A stretch of DNA of 64,000 bases from Ulota crispa (Eukaryota > Streptophyta > Bryopsida > Orthotrichales > Orthotrichaceae). The stretch spans positions 14,976,471 through 15,040,470 of the forward strand of contig OY987247.1 of NCBI GenBank assembly GCA_963920765.1. The letters run 5' to 3'. The notes under the pieces were generated by a model, which did not search any database, was not told the origin of the DNA, and worked only from the letters and a program-made list of their open reading frames with translations. Shown in pieces: positions 1 through 10,889 of the stretch; position 1 is the first letter of the stretch; every line of letters starts with the position of its first letter. The position numbers and the translations under genes are program-made.

Positions 1-180
1 GAAACTTCCACAAACTCACGGGTGTTTTAGACTTTACATGTGCGAGGGAACAAAAACAATTCACTACTAAGCGGAGATCCTATGAGGTGAGAAGTTTGAA
101 GGCCAAATTTTATGTTTGAAGCCCCCTAATCTAATTGGTGGAGTGCTGAAATTTAGGACCTGTACCTAAGTCCTTGTTAA

Positions 181-1092
181 CCCCTAAAGGACCAGACCCC
201 CTTTTTTAGAAACATAGAGATTTCAGGCAGGTACTTGTGATTGGAGCTTTTCATATTTTAGGCTGAAATTTTAAGAGAATGTGGGGATCAGGTTTATCTT
301 TCATATGCACTAAATTTTGTGATATTGGAATTATGAGTAAAAAGTTATGGCCTAATATGTTGTTTTTTACGTTTGTCGGGCAGCCTAGGCAGATTTTTAA
401 AAATCACTTTTTTCAATAACAAATTTTTTTGGATTGGTTTAGGAGATTTATGTGAACATAGAAAGCTTTGAATCATTTTGTTTGAATCAACGAGATGAAA
501 GTTATGAGGATTTTATGTTTGCAGGTAGTTCTAGATTCTCTACTCCAAAATAAACTTTGAAGTCCTTTATTTTATTCAATTTTCAACATTTTGGAAAAAA
601 ACAAAACCAAAGAATGAATATTGTTTATGAAAACATTATGACCCTTGGGATTGGCATTTTTCATTTCCATAATTAAATTCTTAACAATTTAGTGTTTTGA
701 ATCATTCTCTACTTCTTTCTATGTACTAATTTATTTCCGTATGTTATACTACTCCAAATGATTTGAACTTTTTTGACATGTACTTTACTTAAGTGAATAA
801 GGAATTTAGAGAAGCACCACCCACAAGGCCTTTTTTCATTAGGAATTTGACCTTCTGAAGGGTAGCTGCCTGGTTTTTCACAAGACGTTCTTGAATATTC
901 AAACCATTCTAACTTCCAATTCATGTGGTGGAAAACTCTGAAATTTGTTCCACATCTTCTAAAACCATTGTTCTACAAGATCCTATGGTATCCTACACAT
1001 AATCTTTTTTTTTTTTTTCATATTTGGTTGATGCTCTAAAAATGGCAGTTTTGAAGAGTTTTTGGTGAAAACTTTTCTTGGTCCTTTAGGGA
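181..1092. mobile_element. piggyBac-like non-autonomous element (copy of 23950-24864)
   Basis: TTAA (177-180) is followed by CCCCTAAAGGACC. The right end reads GGTCCTTTAGGGA before TTAA (1093-1096), so this is a 912-bp element with terminal inverted repeats (TIRs) and a TTAA duplication. The interior matches 23950-24864 along its whole length in the same orientation. It carries a GATCCTATGG motif 113 bp from the right end that recurs at the same distance in related copies. No credible coding frame. The TTAA + CCC terminus is the piggyBac superfamily hallmark; the assignment is inferred from termini, not from protein. Confidence 0.8.
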
Positions 1093-1096
1093 TTAA

Positions 1097-3456
1097 CTTA
1101 GAGATCACTGTCTAACAGCACTTTTTGGGAATGTTGGCATGAACAAAGAAGAATTGTGCTCTACAAATTAGGTTTAGTTTAGGGTAAGGGCCTCATGCAA
1201 GCCCATTCTCATGTTTAAGACATAGTGGACAAGGGCAAAGCATGAGTAATCACTTGTGCAAACGTGCAATTGCTTGTGCATGAGGCATTTAGCTTGTGTA
1301 AGTGTTGTTTGAAAAAATAGTTATCATATGTCCTTTTTGTTGGCAAAAGTGGTGTTCCGCATTGTGACACCATTTTGCAATTTTCGAATACATTCACAAA
1401 TATAAGACAACCATTAATGCAAAGGGTTTTATTCAAGCAATGTTATAAACATCAAATCTCAATTTGAGAGCCAACTCAACCATTGGTTAACAACTCTTTT
1501 TGCAAGTGCTTTTTTTCAAGTGTCAATATTTTAATATTTTCTTCTTTAGTGCAGCAAAGTAGGGATCTAACATTGAACTAAGACTTGTTGAGTTGGGACA
1601 TAGGACATAGTGGCCATTTCCTATGATCCTTTTTTTTTTAATGTTAAAATTGGGTGCTTGTTGAGTGGTCAAAATCAAGAGCATACAAAGAATTGTAAGA
1701 GATAGCGTGCTGAGTTTTCAAAATCAAAAGTTTGAATATTAGTTACTAATATATGATGCTCTCATACAAATATACGAAGCATTTTAAACGACCCTTGAAA
1801 GCTAAACTCAACCGAAATCTTATTGTCACAAACATAGAATAAAAGAAAGATTTCGAGATGTTTCTCTAGTAGAATCTTCTAGAAGTATAGGGTTGTTGCA
1901 TAAGAAATACAAATAGCCTAGAGACATTTAAAAGCCTCTTTACAAGTTTTTAGATTGAATTTGCTTGCAAAAGGAAGTTTTTCTTGCAAAAAAAGCTCAA
2001 GTCTCTAGAAGCAGTAATGTTTTTAGTTACAAGCTAGGAGTTGGCTATTGCTACGCTATGAATTCACCTATTAAAATTTTATTAAATTTTTCATATGTTA
2101 GATAGAATGCACAATAAAAAATTTAGTAAGTCTTCAAACTGTATCTATGTGATGATATCACAAAGATTGGAGATGCAATATTATAGAGGGCAATATGTGA
2201 TATTATAGAGGTCACTGATTTTAGTAGTATGATATATAAAGAACCTAAGGTTGGGTGTATCTATGGTCTCAAAAGCACATCTCTTTGGAGTTTAGGTCAA
2301 ATTCTTAGTTAGAAATTTAAAAAACAAAACCAAGATTTGGGTGCTTGGTTTGGTGTATATTGGGTCTCAAAATTTGGCATTACTCTTTTATTCATGTATA
2401 CTTTATTGCAATGCAAAAAAATGACTATTTAGGTTTGTATAGATTCTTCAAAAAGAAACGTGTTATGTCTTGCATAGCATGTGTTCAAATTCTTATACAA
2501 TAATGATTATACGTGTGATGAAAAATTATACTACATTCAAAATAAGAACGTTTGTAATTTGACCATTAACTATTTACTACTCACATACAAGTGAGTGCAA
2601 TTGAATTGTTTGAATTTGAAGTATAAGTGAAACTCTAACGCTAAAATTGCAAGAAACAAAGGTACTTCATAAAAATAAAATGGAAACCATGTTGTGTAAA
2701 TTTTGCAAGCCACTTTGGTCAGAATTGAGAATTTGGAGAAGAGAGACAATGGACTCTATGCAATATGAGAATCCCCTCCTCTCAAAAACAAGAAAAAAGA
2801 GAGAAAAAGAACTAGATAATAAACAAACAAATTCTAGGCTCCATTTTTCAGTATATATAGAGATGTGGATAAAAAGACCCATTCCTCATTCAAACCCTTT
2901 CCATGTAATCAATTCTTCACCAAACCTAAAACCAATTACATATTTTAAAAACCTGTAAAGGGGAAATATGCATTAAATTTTGAAAAGTAAATCATTCCAA
3001 GTTCACACCTTTAACCCATGCCAAGTGCAGTTTTGCACTATCAAATATGCCATATTCATTAACTTTTAGTCTTCCTCCAACAATTTCTTTAACTTTTAAC
3101 CACCTTCTAAAGTTTGAAATTTCCTCAACTCAAGCGAGCTTCTTGTAGATAGAAAGAGAAAGAGGGACACGAAGCACTAAAATTTGACATGAAACCAATA
3201 AGGAGAAGTTTTAATAAAAAATGATTTGAAAAAAGCATCAAATTATAATTAAAACACTTTTAAAATCATTACAAGTCCACCATCAATCTAAAACCAATAC
3301 ATTCTCACCCCATTATTAGAGCTTTCAACATATATAATTTTGAATTTTAGATTTAGTGAAGTATTGATTGTGTGGCAGGGGTGTGATTGAGGAATGGATT
3401 TGTGTCCCCATCTAAATACATATATGTATATGTGTATATGTAAATGTATATATATA
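1097..3456. other. AT-rich spacer, no gene recognised
   Basis: No ORF here has coding character and I see no RNA gene. A single unit at about 2160-2245 resembles the 80-bp tandem repeat at 57114-57436 (shared words such as 'ttatagaggtc' and 'gattttagtagt'). TA-rich sequence at 3417-3456 leads into the first (TA)n-associated MITE. Confidence 0.5.
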
Positions 3457-3840
3457 GGGAATTTTTATAGCGACACCTTGAATTGCTAACGAGACACCCC
3501 CTATGAGCATGAAAATGTGATTTTTAATGCTGATTTTGCTGATTTCTTTATTTGGATCAAAAGATTTGTTTCAAAGGCTATACTAAAAAAATAGGTGTGC
3601 TTAAATTTCAAACTAAAAATATAGGACTTCTAAGTTACTTAAAGCAAATATACATCAATAGTATTGGTGCAATAATATTTCAACTAAAATTTGTATTTGT
3701 CATGTTTTCTTCCAAAGAGATGGCATTGTCATGATTGAATGATGGACCACTTAATAAATCAAAAATAACACTAAATTATCAAATTTCATGCTCAAAGGGA
3801 GTGTCCCGTTAGCAATTTAGGGTGTTGTTGTAGTAATTCC
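3457..3840. mobile_element. (TA)n-flanked MITE, copy 1
   Basis: The two ends are imperfect inverted repeats: left GGAATTTTTATAGCGACACC, right the complement of GGAATTACTACAACAACACC. Both continue into 'aattgctaacGRGACAC'. The element sits between TA-rich tracts, as rice Micron-type MITEs do. It is a direct-orientation relative of 3879-4300. Non-coding; the small ORF at 3552-3734 lies in its interior and has no protein character. Confidence 0.7.

Positions 3841-3841
<1 letters not shown>

Positions 3842-3877
<36 letters not shown>
3842..3877. repeat. (TA)18 microsatellite
   Basis: Uninterrupted TA dinucleotides that exactly fill the space between two MITE copies. This suggests either that both copies inserted into one microsatellite or that a single element was duplicated with its TA flank. 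Confidence 0.95.
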
Positions 3878-3878
<1 letters not shown>

Positions 3879-4300
3879 GGAATTACTACAACAACACCCT
3901 AAATTGCTAATAGGACACCTTTGTGAGCATGAAATTTGATTTTCAATGCTGATTTTTTTATTTGGGTAAAAAAAATTGTTTCACCTTTATCATTCTAAGG
4001 ATGTACTAAAAAAATGTGTTTAAATTTGAAATTGAAAACGTAGGACCTTTGAGTTACTTAAAGCAAAAACACATAAAAAATTAGTGTTGGTGCAATAACA
4101 TTTCAATAAAAATTAGTATTGGTGCAATAATATTTCAACAAAATTTTGTATTTATAATGTTTTCTTTCAAGGAGTTGGTAATGCCATGATTGAATGAATG
4201 ATGGACCACTTGAATAAATAAAAAATAGCACTAAATTATCAAATTTCATGCTCACAGAAGATTTCTCATTAGCAATTTAGGGCGTCACAATAGTAATTCC
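3879..4300. mobile_element. (TA)n-flanked MITE, copy 2
   Basis: Begins GGAATTACTACAACAACACC and ends with the complement of GGAATTACTATTGTGACGCC. The interior is closely related to copy 1 in the same orientation, with a short duplication of a 'ttagtrttggtgcaata' phrase that makes it longer. TA-rich sequence lies on both sides. Confidence 0.7.
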
Positions 4301-4835
4301 TTATATATATATTCTTTTTCGTTTTACATAATTTGTGTTTACTATATTGAAACAACATTTCTTATTATGACTAAACAAAGAACATTTCTCATATTCAACC
4401 CGTTTATCATGGGCAACTAAAAAACAACATCTCTCAAATTTCAAGTAATTACTAGTGTGGCCCTGTGCTGTTGACCCAATTTTCATCTTGTTAATTATGC
4501 TTTCTTTCCATGCCATCCCCTCAAGCCACCTGTGGTTAAACTTATATTTTTTTTTTCTTTAACTTTAGTTAAACTTGTACTCTACTCTATTTTTACTCAG
4601 TACTTGGACAATATTGGACCGCATTTAATTATTAGTGAAAGTATTTTCTAAATTTTTAATTCATACAAAACTTTGAAACTCAATAACTTTCCCCTCAAAG
4701 GCCCAAATGCAAACAAAACCAAGCCAGTGCACCCCTCCTTGCCGAGAGCTTTCTGACGGTGTCCTGATAGAGATATCTCCATCATATAGATACTCGTTAT
4801 ATATTTATGTTTGTATTGATTTCAATAAATCAACA
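4301..4835. other. AT-rich spacer, no gene recognised
   Basis: Mostly low-complexity AT. Short frames only; nothing coding or structural was recognised. Confidence 0.4.
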
Positions 4836-5115
4836 GTTGAGGCAAAAGGGGTGGTCGTGGTGAGGACCACGGTTTGGTGACAGCGCAGCGGCCATAGATT
4901 CCAGTGCGCTGCGCCGTCTTGTCACATGCACAGCTCAGGGGGGTAGGTAGCGGGTTGGCTGGGCTAATTTCCTGCCTCAGTAGCTGCCAAGCTGTGAGCC
5001 GCCATCACCATTCGACGAGTCCGATGAGATTCGAACCCGGACCGACGGGCGACCAAAGACGACCGCTTCTCCAGCCAACCAAGTCTACGACTTGGCGACT
5101 GAAAATAAGCGTTTG
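4836..5115 (-). mobile_element. Possible tRNA-derived SINE
   Basis: Read on the minus strand, a Pol III A-box-like TGGCTGGAGAAGCGG (5063-5077) precedes a B-box-like GGTTCGAATC (5028-5037). The roughly 40-nt spacing is that of a tRNA internal promoter. The GC-rich stretch is sharply bounded by AT-rich DNA and continues about 200 bp past the B box as an unrelated body. It does not fold as a complete tRNA as far as I can tell. The 3' end is uncertain. The assignment is inferred from the promoter boxes. Confidence 0.45.
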
Positions 5116-5459
5116 ACGCTATTATATGCTCGCAAGGGCACGTGGCCACTTTACGATGGCATTTATTTTGTAATTTAATCATTTTCATATGTTTATCTAG
5201 ATGTTTTGGAAGGCTCATATATTTTGCCTTTGTTTGAATAAAAATACTAAGGGTTTAGAAGTCAATAGAAAAGGTGTGAAAAGAAAAAGGGTTTAGCATC
5301 TATGGTGGGGTTAGGATAGGGAGGGCATGGGCTGATGTGCCCCACCTCCCTACCTTAGATAGGGTCAAAATTATGGAGGAAAGATCCCTTAGTTGTTGGA
5401 AGTTAGTGTATGAGTGTTGGTGGGAAGAAAAAAAAAAAATCTCGAAACTTTGATGTGAG

Positions 5460-6300
5460 ATTTTTTTCTGTATATATATAATTTTGAATTGAAATTTGAG
5501 GAGGTTGTTCCTTGTGTGATTATCTTTTCAAAATGAGTTTGCAAGTTTGATTTGGAGTTGTGATGCAAAAGTTATGAGTGTTTGAATTTTGGAGTCAAAA
5601 AGCCAAACTATGAAGAAAGGCTGAGACTTCGACAAGCCATAACTTATGATCTGGATATCATTTTGCAACAAAATTTGAAGGGGGTGTTTATCTTAGTCTT
5701 GGCTTTCTAGAAAGTCCTTAAACTTGAGGTTTGAAGCTTGGACAAGAAAGTTATGGAAGTGTGAAGGTTTGGAGGTGGCTGCCCTTTTGTTAGGAGAAGG
5801 CCGAAACTTTGAAGAACTACAACTTTTGAACAGTATGAAATTTTCTTCTCAGATTTTTAGGAGTGATAGTTTGTTGTCATAGCTTTTTGAATTGTCTTTA
5901 ATCATTTCATTTGGAGTTTTATTGAAGAAGTTATAGTGGGTAGAAGTTGGAGGTTTGGATGCTCTTTAAAAAATTGAGACCCACACTTTGATTGACTAGA
6001 GCTTTCGGACAGAGTTTTATTTTGAAGTGAAAATTTTATGGGTTGTAGCCAGTAATATTGTCTTTCTAAATTGATATCACGTTTCTATGGGTGATGTATA
6101 GAACAAAAGTTATAGAGGTTTATAGAGGCAGTGTTTAGTTTGTAAAAAGAAAGAAGAGCCTCTACTTTGAACCCGCGTAACTTTTGGACAATATCTCAAA
6201 TTGAGTTGAAATTTGGAGAGATGTTAGAAGATTAGAAGAGCTTTTCAAATTGCTATTATACTTAGCATTTGAATCTTCGAGCCATCTGTGGCACTAGATA
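5460..6300. repeat. Degenerate ~170-190 bp periodic array
   Basis: A phrase of the type 'gaaactttgaa..acaacttttgaacagtat' recurs diverged near 5617, 5804, 5977 and 6147. Each is followed by related text ending in 'aaaagttatagaggt'. A partial earlier unit lies at about 5460-5616. Spacing is roughly 170-190 bp. It is too decayed to say whether it is an old satellite or internal structure of a dead transposon. Confidence 0.45.
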
Positions 6301-6360
6301 GAAGATCGCTGCTTTTCTAGAACTTGTTATTTGTGATTTTCCTCATTGTTTTTATTAAAA

Positions 6361-6442
6361 CATGAAGATTTGAAGACTTGAAGACATGAAGACATGAAGA
6401 CATGAAGACTTGAAGACTTGAAGATCTGAAGATATGAAGATT
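6361..6442. repeat. 9-10 bp tandem repeat
   Basis: About nine units of 'acatgaaga/acttgaaga' in a row. A short echo of the same purine-rich phrase occurs at 6824-6850. Confidence 0.85.
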
Positions 6443-7640
6443 TTAAGAGGAATGTTTTGGGTTTATTTTTTATGTATGTGTGGGATGTGGCTTTGTTATT
6501 CCTAGCCGGTTTTGGAGGCTCGTTTGTCAATTCATTTCCATTCTGTTTTGTAAATCTTGTTGCGGGCAGTTTGGGTTAAACCAAATTTAACCTCATTTAT
6601 TGTCGTGGTGACGAAGTGGGATTGATCACCCACATGGTCGAGACTTGCTCTGTTATCACGATCTGGAGTTTTGGCCAGCAGATCGTGAATTTGATTTTAG
6701 GATCCCGTCATACGGACGGCAGCTCGTGTCTGCTGTCCCAATCTACCCGTCCCGTATCCAGTGGGCTTTTATCCCTACCTTGACCCTTATACCCTTAGAG
6801 CCAGCCACAGGATAGGCTAACAGAAGACTGAAGACTGAAGATTTGAAGAAAAGATCAAGATTGAAAACGATTTTAGTCGGCAACGCACAATTGCAGCAAG
6901 ACACCCTGCGTGTTCCTAAGGCGCGCTCCTCTCAACCCGACAACGGTACCAAGCACGCGACGGGGGGACACATGGTCCGGGAAATGTCAATGTGACAAAT
7001 ATCCAAACAAACATCCAAACACCCTAATTTAAGGTATAAATTCACGGGCATATACCAGACACCTTCTTATATTTTTACATTGCAACATTTTAGGACTAAT
7101 TAGAAAGTTCAAGCTAATTTTTTTGACCAATGGTTTCAACTCCAACCGAGTTTTTTGCAATTCCAACCGGCTGACAATACCGGTTCTCCCTGGACCCCGC
7201 CCCCAACCCACAGAGTGGGATCTATCAACCACCAGGATGGACTACAGGAACAAACAACACGGTCAACCTGTGAACAATGATGAAGAAGGGCGCCATCATC
7301 ATCAACACATCCAACATTCATCCAACTAACAGATGAAAGGCGAACGAAGCCCGCTCGCCTACGCTCCTCGGCTCAATCAGTCGAAGCCAAGCTCTCGCGA
7401 TGCACCTGCACACTCTCTAGTAAGTTAAGCTTAGAACTACCACAGCAACACCGCGTTGTGTCGCACTCTGCTGCTCGCCATGGCTCCTCGCCGATCCCGC
7501 TCACCGCGCGAAGCATTGACGCGCTCAACAAAGCCGGGGGTGCGCAACCGCCGACCCTGACAGGAACAGAGACAGGGACACAGGCACACAGGCACACAGG
7601 CACACAGAGACAGTGACAGGAAAGGAAAAAAACAGGGTGT
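6443..7640. other. 5' flank of the DUF616 gene
   Basis: Base composition rises towards the gene. The GC-richer part at 6570-6970 has no recognisable ORF. A TATAAAT-like string occurs at about 7035 ('ggtataaattc') but is too far from the ORF to call a promoter. A 10-bp minisatellite ('acaggcacac', about four units) lies at 7575-7610. The antisense frame at 7373-8476 is a shadow of the gene. Confidence 0.4.
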
Positions 7641-7648
7641 TCGGAAGC

Positions 7649-7761
7649 ATGTTTTTTTGGTTGTTGTTGTTGAATGCTTGATGAGTGAGAAGGATGAGCG
7701 GGGAGGAGTGGCGGGGTGGCGGACGCTACGGCAGCCATGGCGGGGCGAGTGGGGGCAGTAA
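7649..7761 (+). promoter_or_regulatory. Cluster of upstream ORFs in the presumed 5' leader
   Basis: Three upstream ATGs precede the main start: 7649 (10 codons plus TGA, ending at 7681), 7674 (4 codons, ending at 7688) and 7681 (26 codons, TAA at 7759-7761). The third overlaps the beginning of the main ORF in another frame, so ribosomes using it could not reach the main ATG by simple scanning or reinitiation. Its context is poor. This matters only if the transcript starts upstream of 7649, which the sequence does not show. Confidence 0.45.
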
Positions 7762-9301
7762 GCGGTGGTCGTGGTGGACGGTAGAATCGGGCACGGGCGG
7801 GTTGCGGCGAGGATGGCTCACCAAGGAGACTACCGAGAAGGACAGTCCTCGCCGCAAGGATGGCGCCGGAGCGCTTGCGGGCTCGGGCATGCAGCGAGTT
7901 GCGCGGGTGTGGGTGGTGTCGCTGATTGCGCTGTTGTGTCTGGTGATGATATTCAATAATGCGAGTTTGATTCGGAAGCATGTGCCTCCCGGGATGGAGG
8001 TGATGGCTGGTAGTAAGACCTTGAGGGTTATAGATATGGATCTGAGGCAGCCGCCGCGGCACAAGGTGGTGGAGTTGCCCGACGTGGAGCGGAAGCGCCT
8101 GGAGCCGCATCCGTGTACACGGTTTCGTGTGCCTCCGCCGCCGATGGATCCGAAGCGGTCCGGGCCGCGGCCATGTCCGGTTTGTTACCTTCCTGAGAAA
8201 TTGGCGATCTCGCAGATTCCAGCTCCAGGAACGTACGTCTCCCCTGTTTTGAAGCGATTGAGCTTCGTGATTGACGAACACTCCGTGCGGCCGCATTCCC
8301 CCGGCGCGCCCGGGTCGGTTTTCGGAGGTTACCCTAGCTTGGAGGAGCGGGCGCGATCTTACGAAATCCGGGAGGAGATGGAGGTGCACTGTGGCTTCGT
8401 GAACGGGCTTACTCCGGGTAAAGGGACAGGGTTCGATTTTGACGAGGACGATCGGGATGCGATGCACGCTTGCCACGGCGCGGTAGTAGCGTCAGCCATC
8501 TTCGGGAATTACGATCTGCTCCAGCAGCCGAAGAAGGTAAGCCAGGAGGCGAAGAAATCCGTGTGTTTCTTCATGTTTGTCGACGAGCAAACCGAAGCGC
8601 ATCTGGATAGTTACGATGCGAAGTACGGGAGCACGAAACACGTAGGGCTATGGCGCATCGTCGTAGTTCGTAATCCGCCGTACTCAGATCCGCGACGGAA
8701 CGGTAAAATTCCGAAGCTCTTGCTCCACCGGTTATTCCCCTTCGTTCGCTTCTCACTTTGGGTGGACGGCAAGCTGGAGTTGGTGCAAGATCCTTACCCG
8801 ATTCTGGAGCGGTTTCTGTGGCGGACGAACCAGACGTTTGCAATCTCGGAGCATTATAAGAGATTCGATGTGTTTGTGGAAGCGGACGCAAACAAAGCTG
8901 CCGCCAAGTATAGTAACAAGTCCATCGACTCGCAAGTGGACTTCTACAAGGCGGAAGGGTTGAAACCCTATTCAGTTGATAAGCTGCCTATCACGAGTGA
9001 CGTCCCTGAAGGATGCGTTATCATTCGCGAGCATACTCCGATTGCTAATTTGATGTCTTGCCTTTGGTTCAACGAAGTGGATCGGTTCACATCACGGGAT
9101 CAGCTCAGCTTCGCCATCGTCCGGGACAAGCTCATGGCTTCGGCGAGCAGGTTCATGGTGAGCATGTTCCGGGACTGCGAGCGCCGGAACTTTGTTGTCC
9201 AGGGATACCATCGTGATCTCCTCGTGGAACGAGGCATGTTGCCCGTGTCGAATTCCAGCAGCAGAGGAACACATGCGAAGAAGGTGAAAGCAAGGACTTA
9301 G
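7694..9301 (+). CDS. DUF616 family protein (TOD1/MUCI70-like probable glycosyltransferase)
   Basis: Intronless 535-codon ORF. The ATG at 7694 is chosen because an in-frame TGA lies immediately upstream (7682-7684) and a purine is at -3. The N-terminus (1-70) is Gly/Arg/Ser-rich and basic, followed by one hydrophobic segment at about 72-93, giving a type II membrane topology of Golgi type. A Pro/Arg-rich stem spans about 110-165 with a CPVCYLP motif (161-167). The DUF616 domain runs from about VHCGF (231-235) to about 512 and includes CFFMFVDEQT (291-300), the LWVDGK block (355-360, the likely nucleotide-sugar/metal-binding Asp) and the CLWFNEV stretch (456-462). Family members include Arabidopsis TOD1 (reported as a ceramidase affecting turgor) and MUCI70 (pectin/mucilage polysaccharide synthesis); which activity applies here cannot be decided. 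Length is typical. GC is much higher than in the flanks. The ORF is full-length with no disruption. The lack of introns could mean an ancient retrocopy or simply an intron-poor subfamily. Confidence 0.93.
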   Translation: MSGEEWRGGGRYGSHGGASGGSKRWSWWTVESGTGGLRRGWLTKETTEKDSPRRKDGAGALAGSGMQRVARVWVVSLIALLCLVMIFNNASLIRKHVPPGMEVMAGSKTLRVIDMDLRQPPRHKVVELPDVERKRLEPHPCTRFRVPPPPMDPKRSGPRPCPVCYLPEKLAISQIPAPGTYVSPVLKRLSFVIDEHSVRPHSPGAPGSVFGGYPSLEERARSYEIREEMEVHCGFVNGLTPGKGTGFDFDEDDRDAMHACHGAVVASAIFGNYDLLQQPKKVSQEAKKSVCFFMFVDEQTEAHLDSYDAKYGSTKHVGLWRIVVVRNPPYSDPRRNGKIPKLLLHRLFPFVRFSLWVDGKLELVQDPYPILERFLWRTNQTFAISEHYKRFDVFVEADANKAAAKYSNKSIDSQVDFYKAEGLKPYSVDKLPITSDVPEGCVIIREHTPIANLMSCLWFNEVDRFTSRDQLSFAIVRDKLMASASRFMVSMFRDCERRNFVVQGYHRDLLVERGMLPVSNSSSRGTHAKKVKART

Positions 9302-10495
9302 GGTTTGGTAGCAAGCGTTTAGGGTTTGTAGCCATCAGCTCCAAGAGTAGGGAAAATCAGTTCACGGTGCATAAGCTCAAGTTTCTTTTCCCTCCATGGC
9401 CGTGAAGCCGCCGTAATGTGGATCCCTTCTCCGAGATCGGTGCAGCGAGATCACCAAACGGGATTGGCTTGTAGGCTTCTCTTTCACTCTGGCAGGAGTG
9501 GGTGCCTTCCTCAAGGAGAGGTGTAGTATTTATTTGGAAAGGGAAAAACTGATGGCGTTTTTTATCTTTCGGAAACAAACGACAGAGCGGCAGAAAGAGA
9601 AGGGGGATGGCTCCCTCCCTCCTTGTACCATATGCTGCCCCTGATCGATGATGGCTTCATTACCGGTATTTTATCAACATTTATCCTCAATTCTTTTAAG
9701 CTGTGTCATTAAGGCTTGGCAACGAGGTGTAATCTCTCTGTTCGATCACCAGTATGTTTTAGTTCATTTTAAGAGGACGAATCATTCTAGCAAAATTTAC
9801 TTTTTTTCTATCAAGGTGTTCTTGCAGTTCTTAAATCAGATTCTCGAGCTCTTCCGCATTTGCTTTCATGTTTGTACACGTTCATGATTTGGTGACCTGG
9901 AATTTTCTTAGTCTGTTGTATAGGCTTGTAATATTCCTTGGGAGCACCTTTGGTCAGGATTCTGTTATTTTCTCTCTACCATGGCTTTCCCTTGCCTGTG
10001 TTACTTGTTCTGTTTCATTGGCTCATCGTACTTGCACAGGCTGTAAATCTTAGGTCCGTCTTGCACCAAGGTGTAGACACTAGTCCCATTTATGTCAAGA
10101 GTGGTGTGAATAATCGGTTCTCGTTCATTTAGTATAGAGCCGTGGAGAGATCTTTTTCAGTACAAGAGCCAAATATGGTCTAGATCAAATATACTAAAAC
10201 ATAGAAATTCACGATGCATGAAATTCTTATGCTAGTTCAACGCAGGAGGTTGTAGACGTTGTAAGTCACAGTAGAGAACCCCATATCTAGGTCACAATGG
10301 TTCCTGAACCATGTGATGCATATTTGCAGCAGATACATGTGTGAGGTGGGTGAAGCCTCTACTGGTTTGTCCTTGTAACCAGAGTTTCTGAGCTCCTAGT
10401 TCTGCTAGGCTGTCTCTCGTAGAGCAAGTTCTGCAATGATTTTACAATCACTGGAGTGGGTCCCAAGACGTGGGAAGTGTGACTCAAAGAAAAAA
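9302..10495 (+). other. 3' flank of the DUF616 gene with two telo-box-like motifs
   Basis: TTAGGGTTT occurs twice (about 9300-9308 and 9319-9327) directly after the stop codon, presumably in the 3' UTR. No canonical AATAAA was seen close by. The rest to 10495 becomes AT-rich and holds no recognisable gene; the small frames at 9648-10132 have no protein character. Confidence 0.4.
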
Positions 10496-10889
10496 GGGAA
10501 AATTTCATGGATACCCCTGAAGTTTACAATAATTTCATAGATACGCCTGCTTTTTCAGAAATTTCATAGATACCCGTGGATCAAAATTTTCAGTAGTTTT
10601 TTTTTTGTTGTGCATGCCACTTCCCTTCTTCCTTTACGCATACCCACAACAAGAAAAGAGTAGTTGCGCACAAAGGGAGAAGGGAAGTGGCATGCACAAC
10701 AAAACAAACACTTGAAAACAACAAAACAAACACTTGAAAACAACAAAACAAACACTTGAAAACAACAAAACAAACACTTGAAAACAACAAAACAAACACT
10801 TGAAAACAAAGGGTATCTGTGAAATTTCTGAAAAAGTAGGGTATCTATGAAATTATTGCAAACTTTAGGGGTATCCATGAAATTTTCCC
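10496..10889. mobile_element. Mutator-type MITE with 9-bp target duplication
   Basis: Long terminal inverted repeats of about 85 bp begin GGGAAAATTTCATGGATACC at the left and mirror this at the right. The flanks are the perfect 9-bp direct repeat AAGAAAAAA (10487-10495 and 10890-10898), the TSD length of Mutator-like elements. The interior has a second small inverted repeat (GTGGCATGCACAAC and its complement) and a 22-bp tandem array. A solo fragment of the TIR occurs at 62706-62752. No coding capacity; the 125-residue minus-strand frame is an artefact of the repeats. Confidence 0.85.
10698..10806. repeat. 22-bp tandem repeat, five units
   Basis: The unit 'aacaaaacaaacacttgaaa' plus 'ac' is repeated five times almost without change, inside the MULE-type MITE. 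The uniformity implies recent expansion. Confidence 0.95.

Noticed and set aside
5028..5077. Functional tRNA gene on the minus strand
   Set aside because: Only A- and B-box resemblance; I could not form acceptor and anticodon stems, so a SINE is more likely.
6361..6442. CRISPR-like direct repeats
   Set aside because: Units are 9-10 bp without spacers, and the genome is eukaryotic.
7685..7693. GTG start three codons upstream of the DUF616 ATG
   Set aside because: Plant nuclear genes start at ATG; the first in-frame ATG is 7694 and an in-frame stop directly precedes the GTG.
7373..8476. Long (367-codon) minus-strand ORF opposite the DUF616 gene
   Set aside because: It is Arg/His/Pro-rich with no domain and lies antisense to the GC-rich N-terminal coding region and leader. 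A composition-driven shadow.
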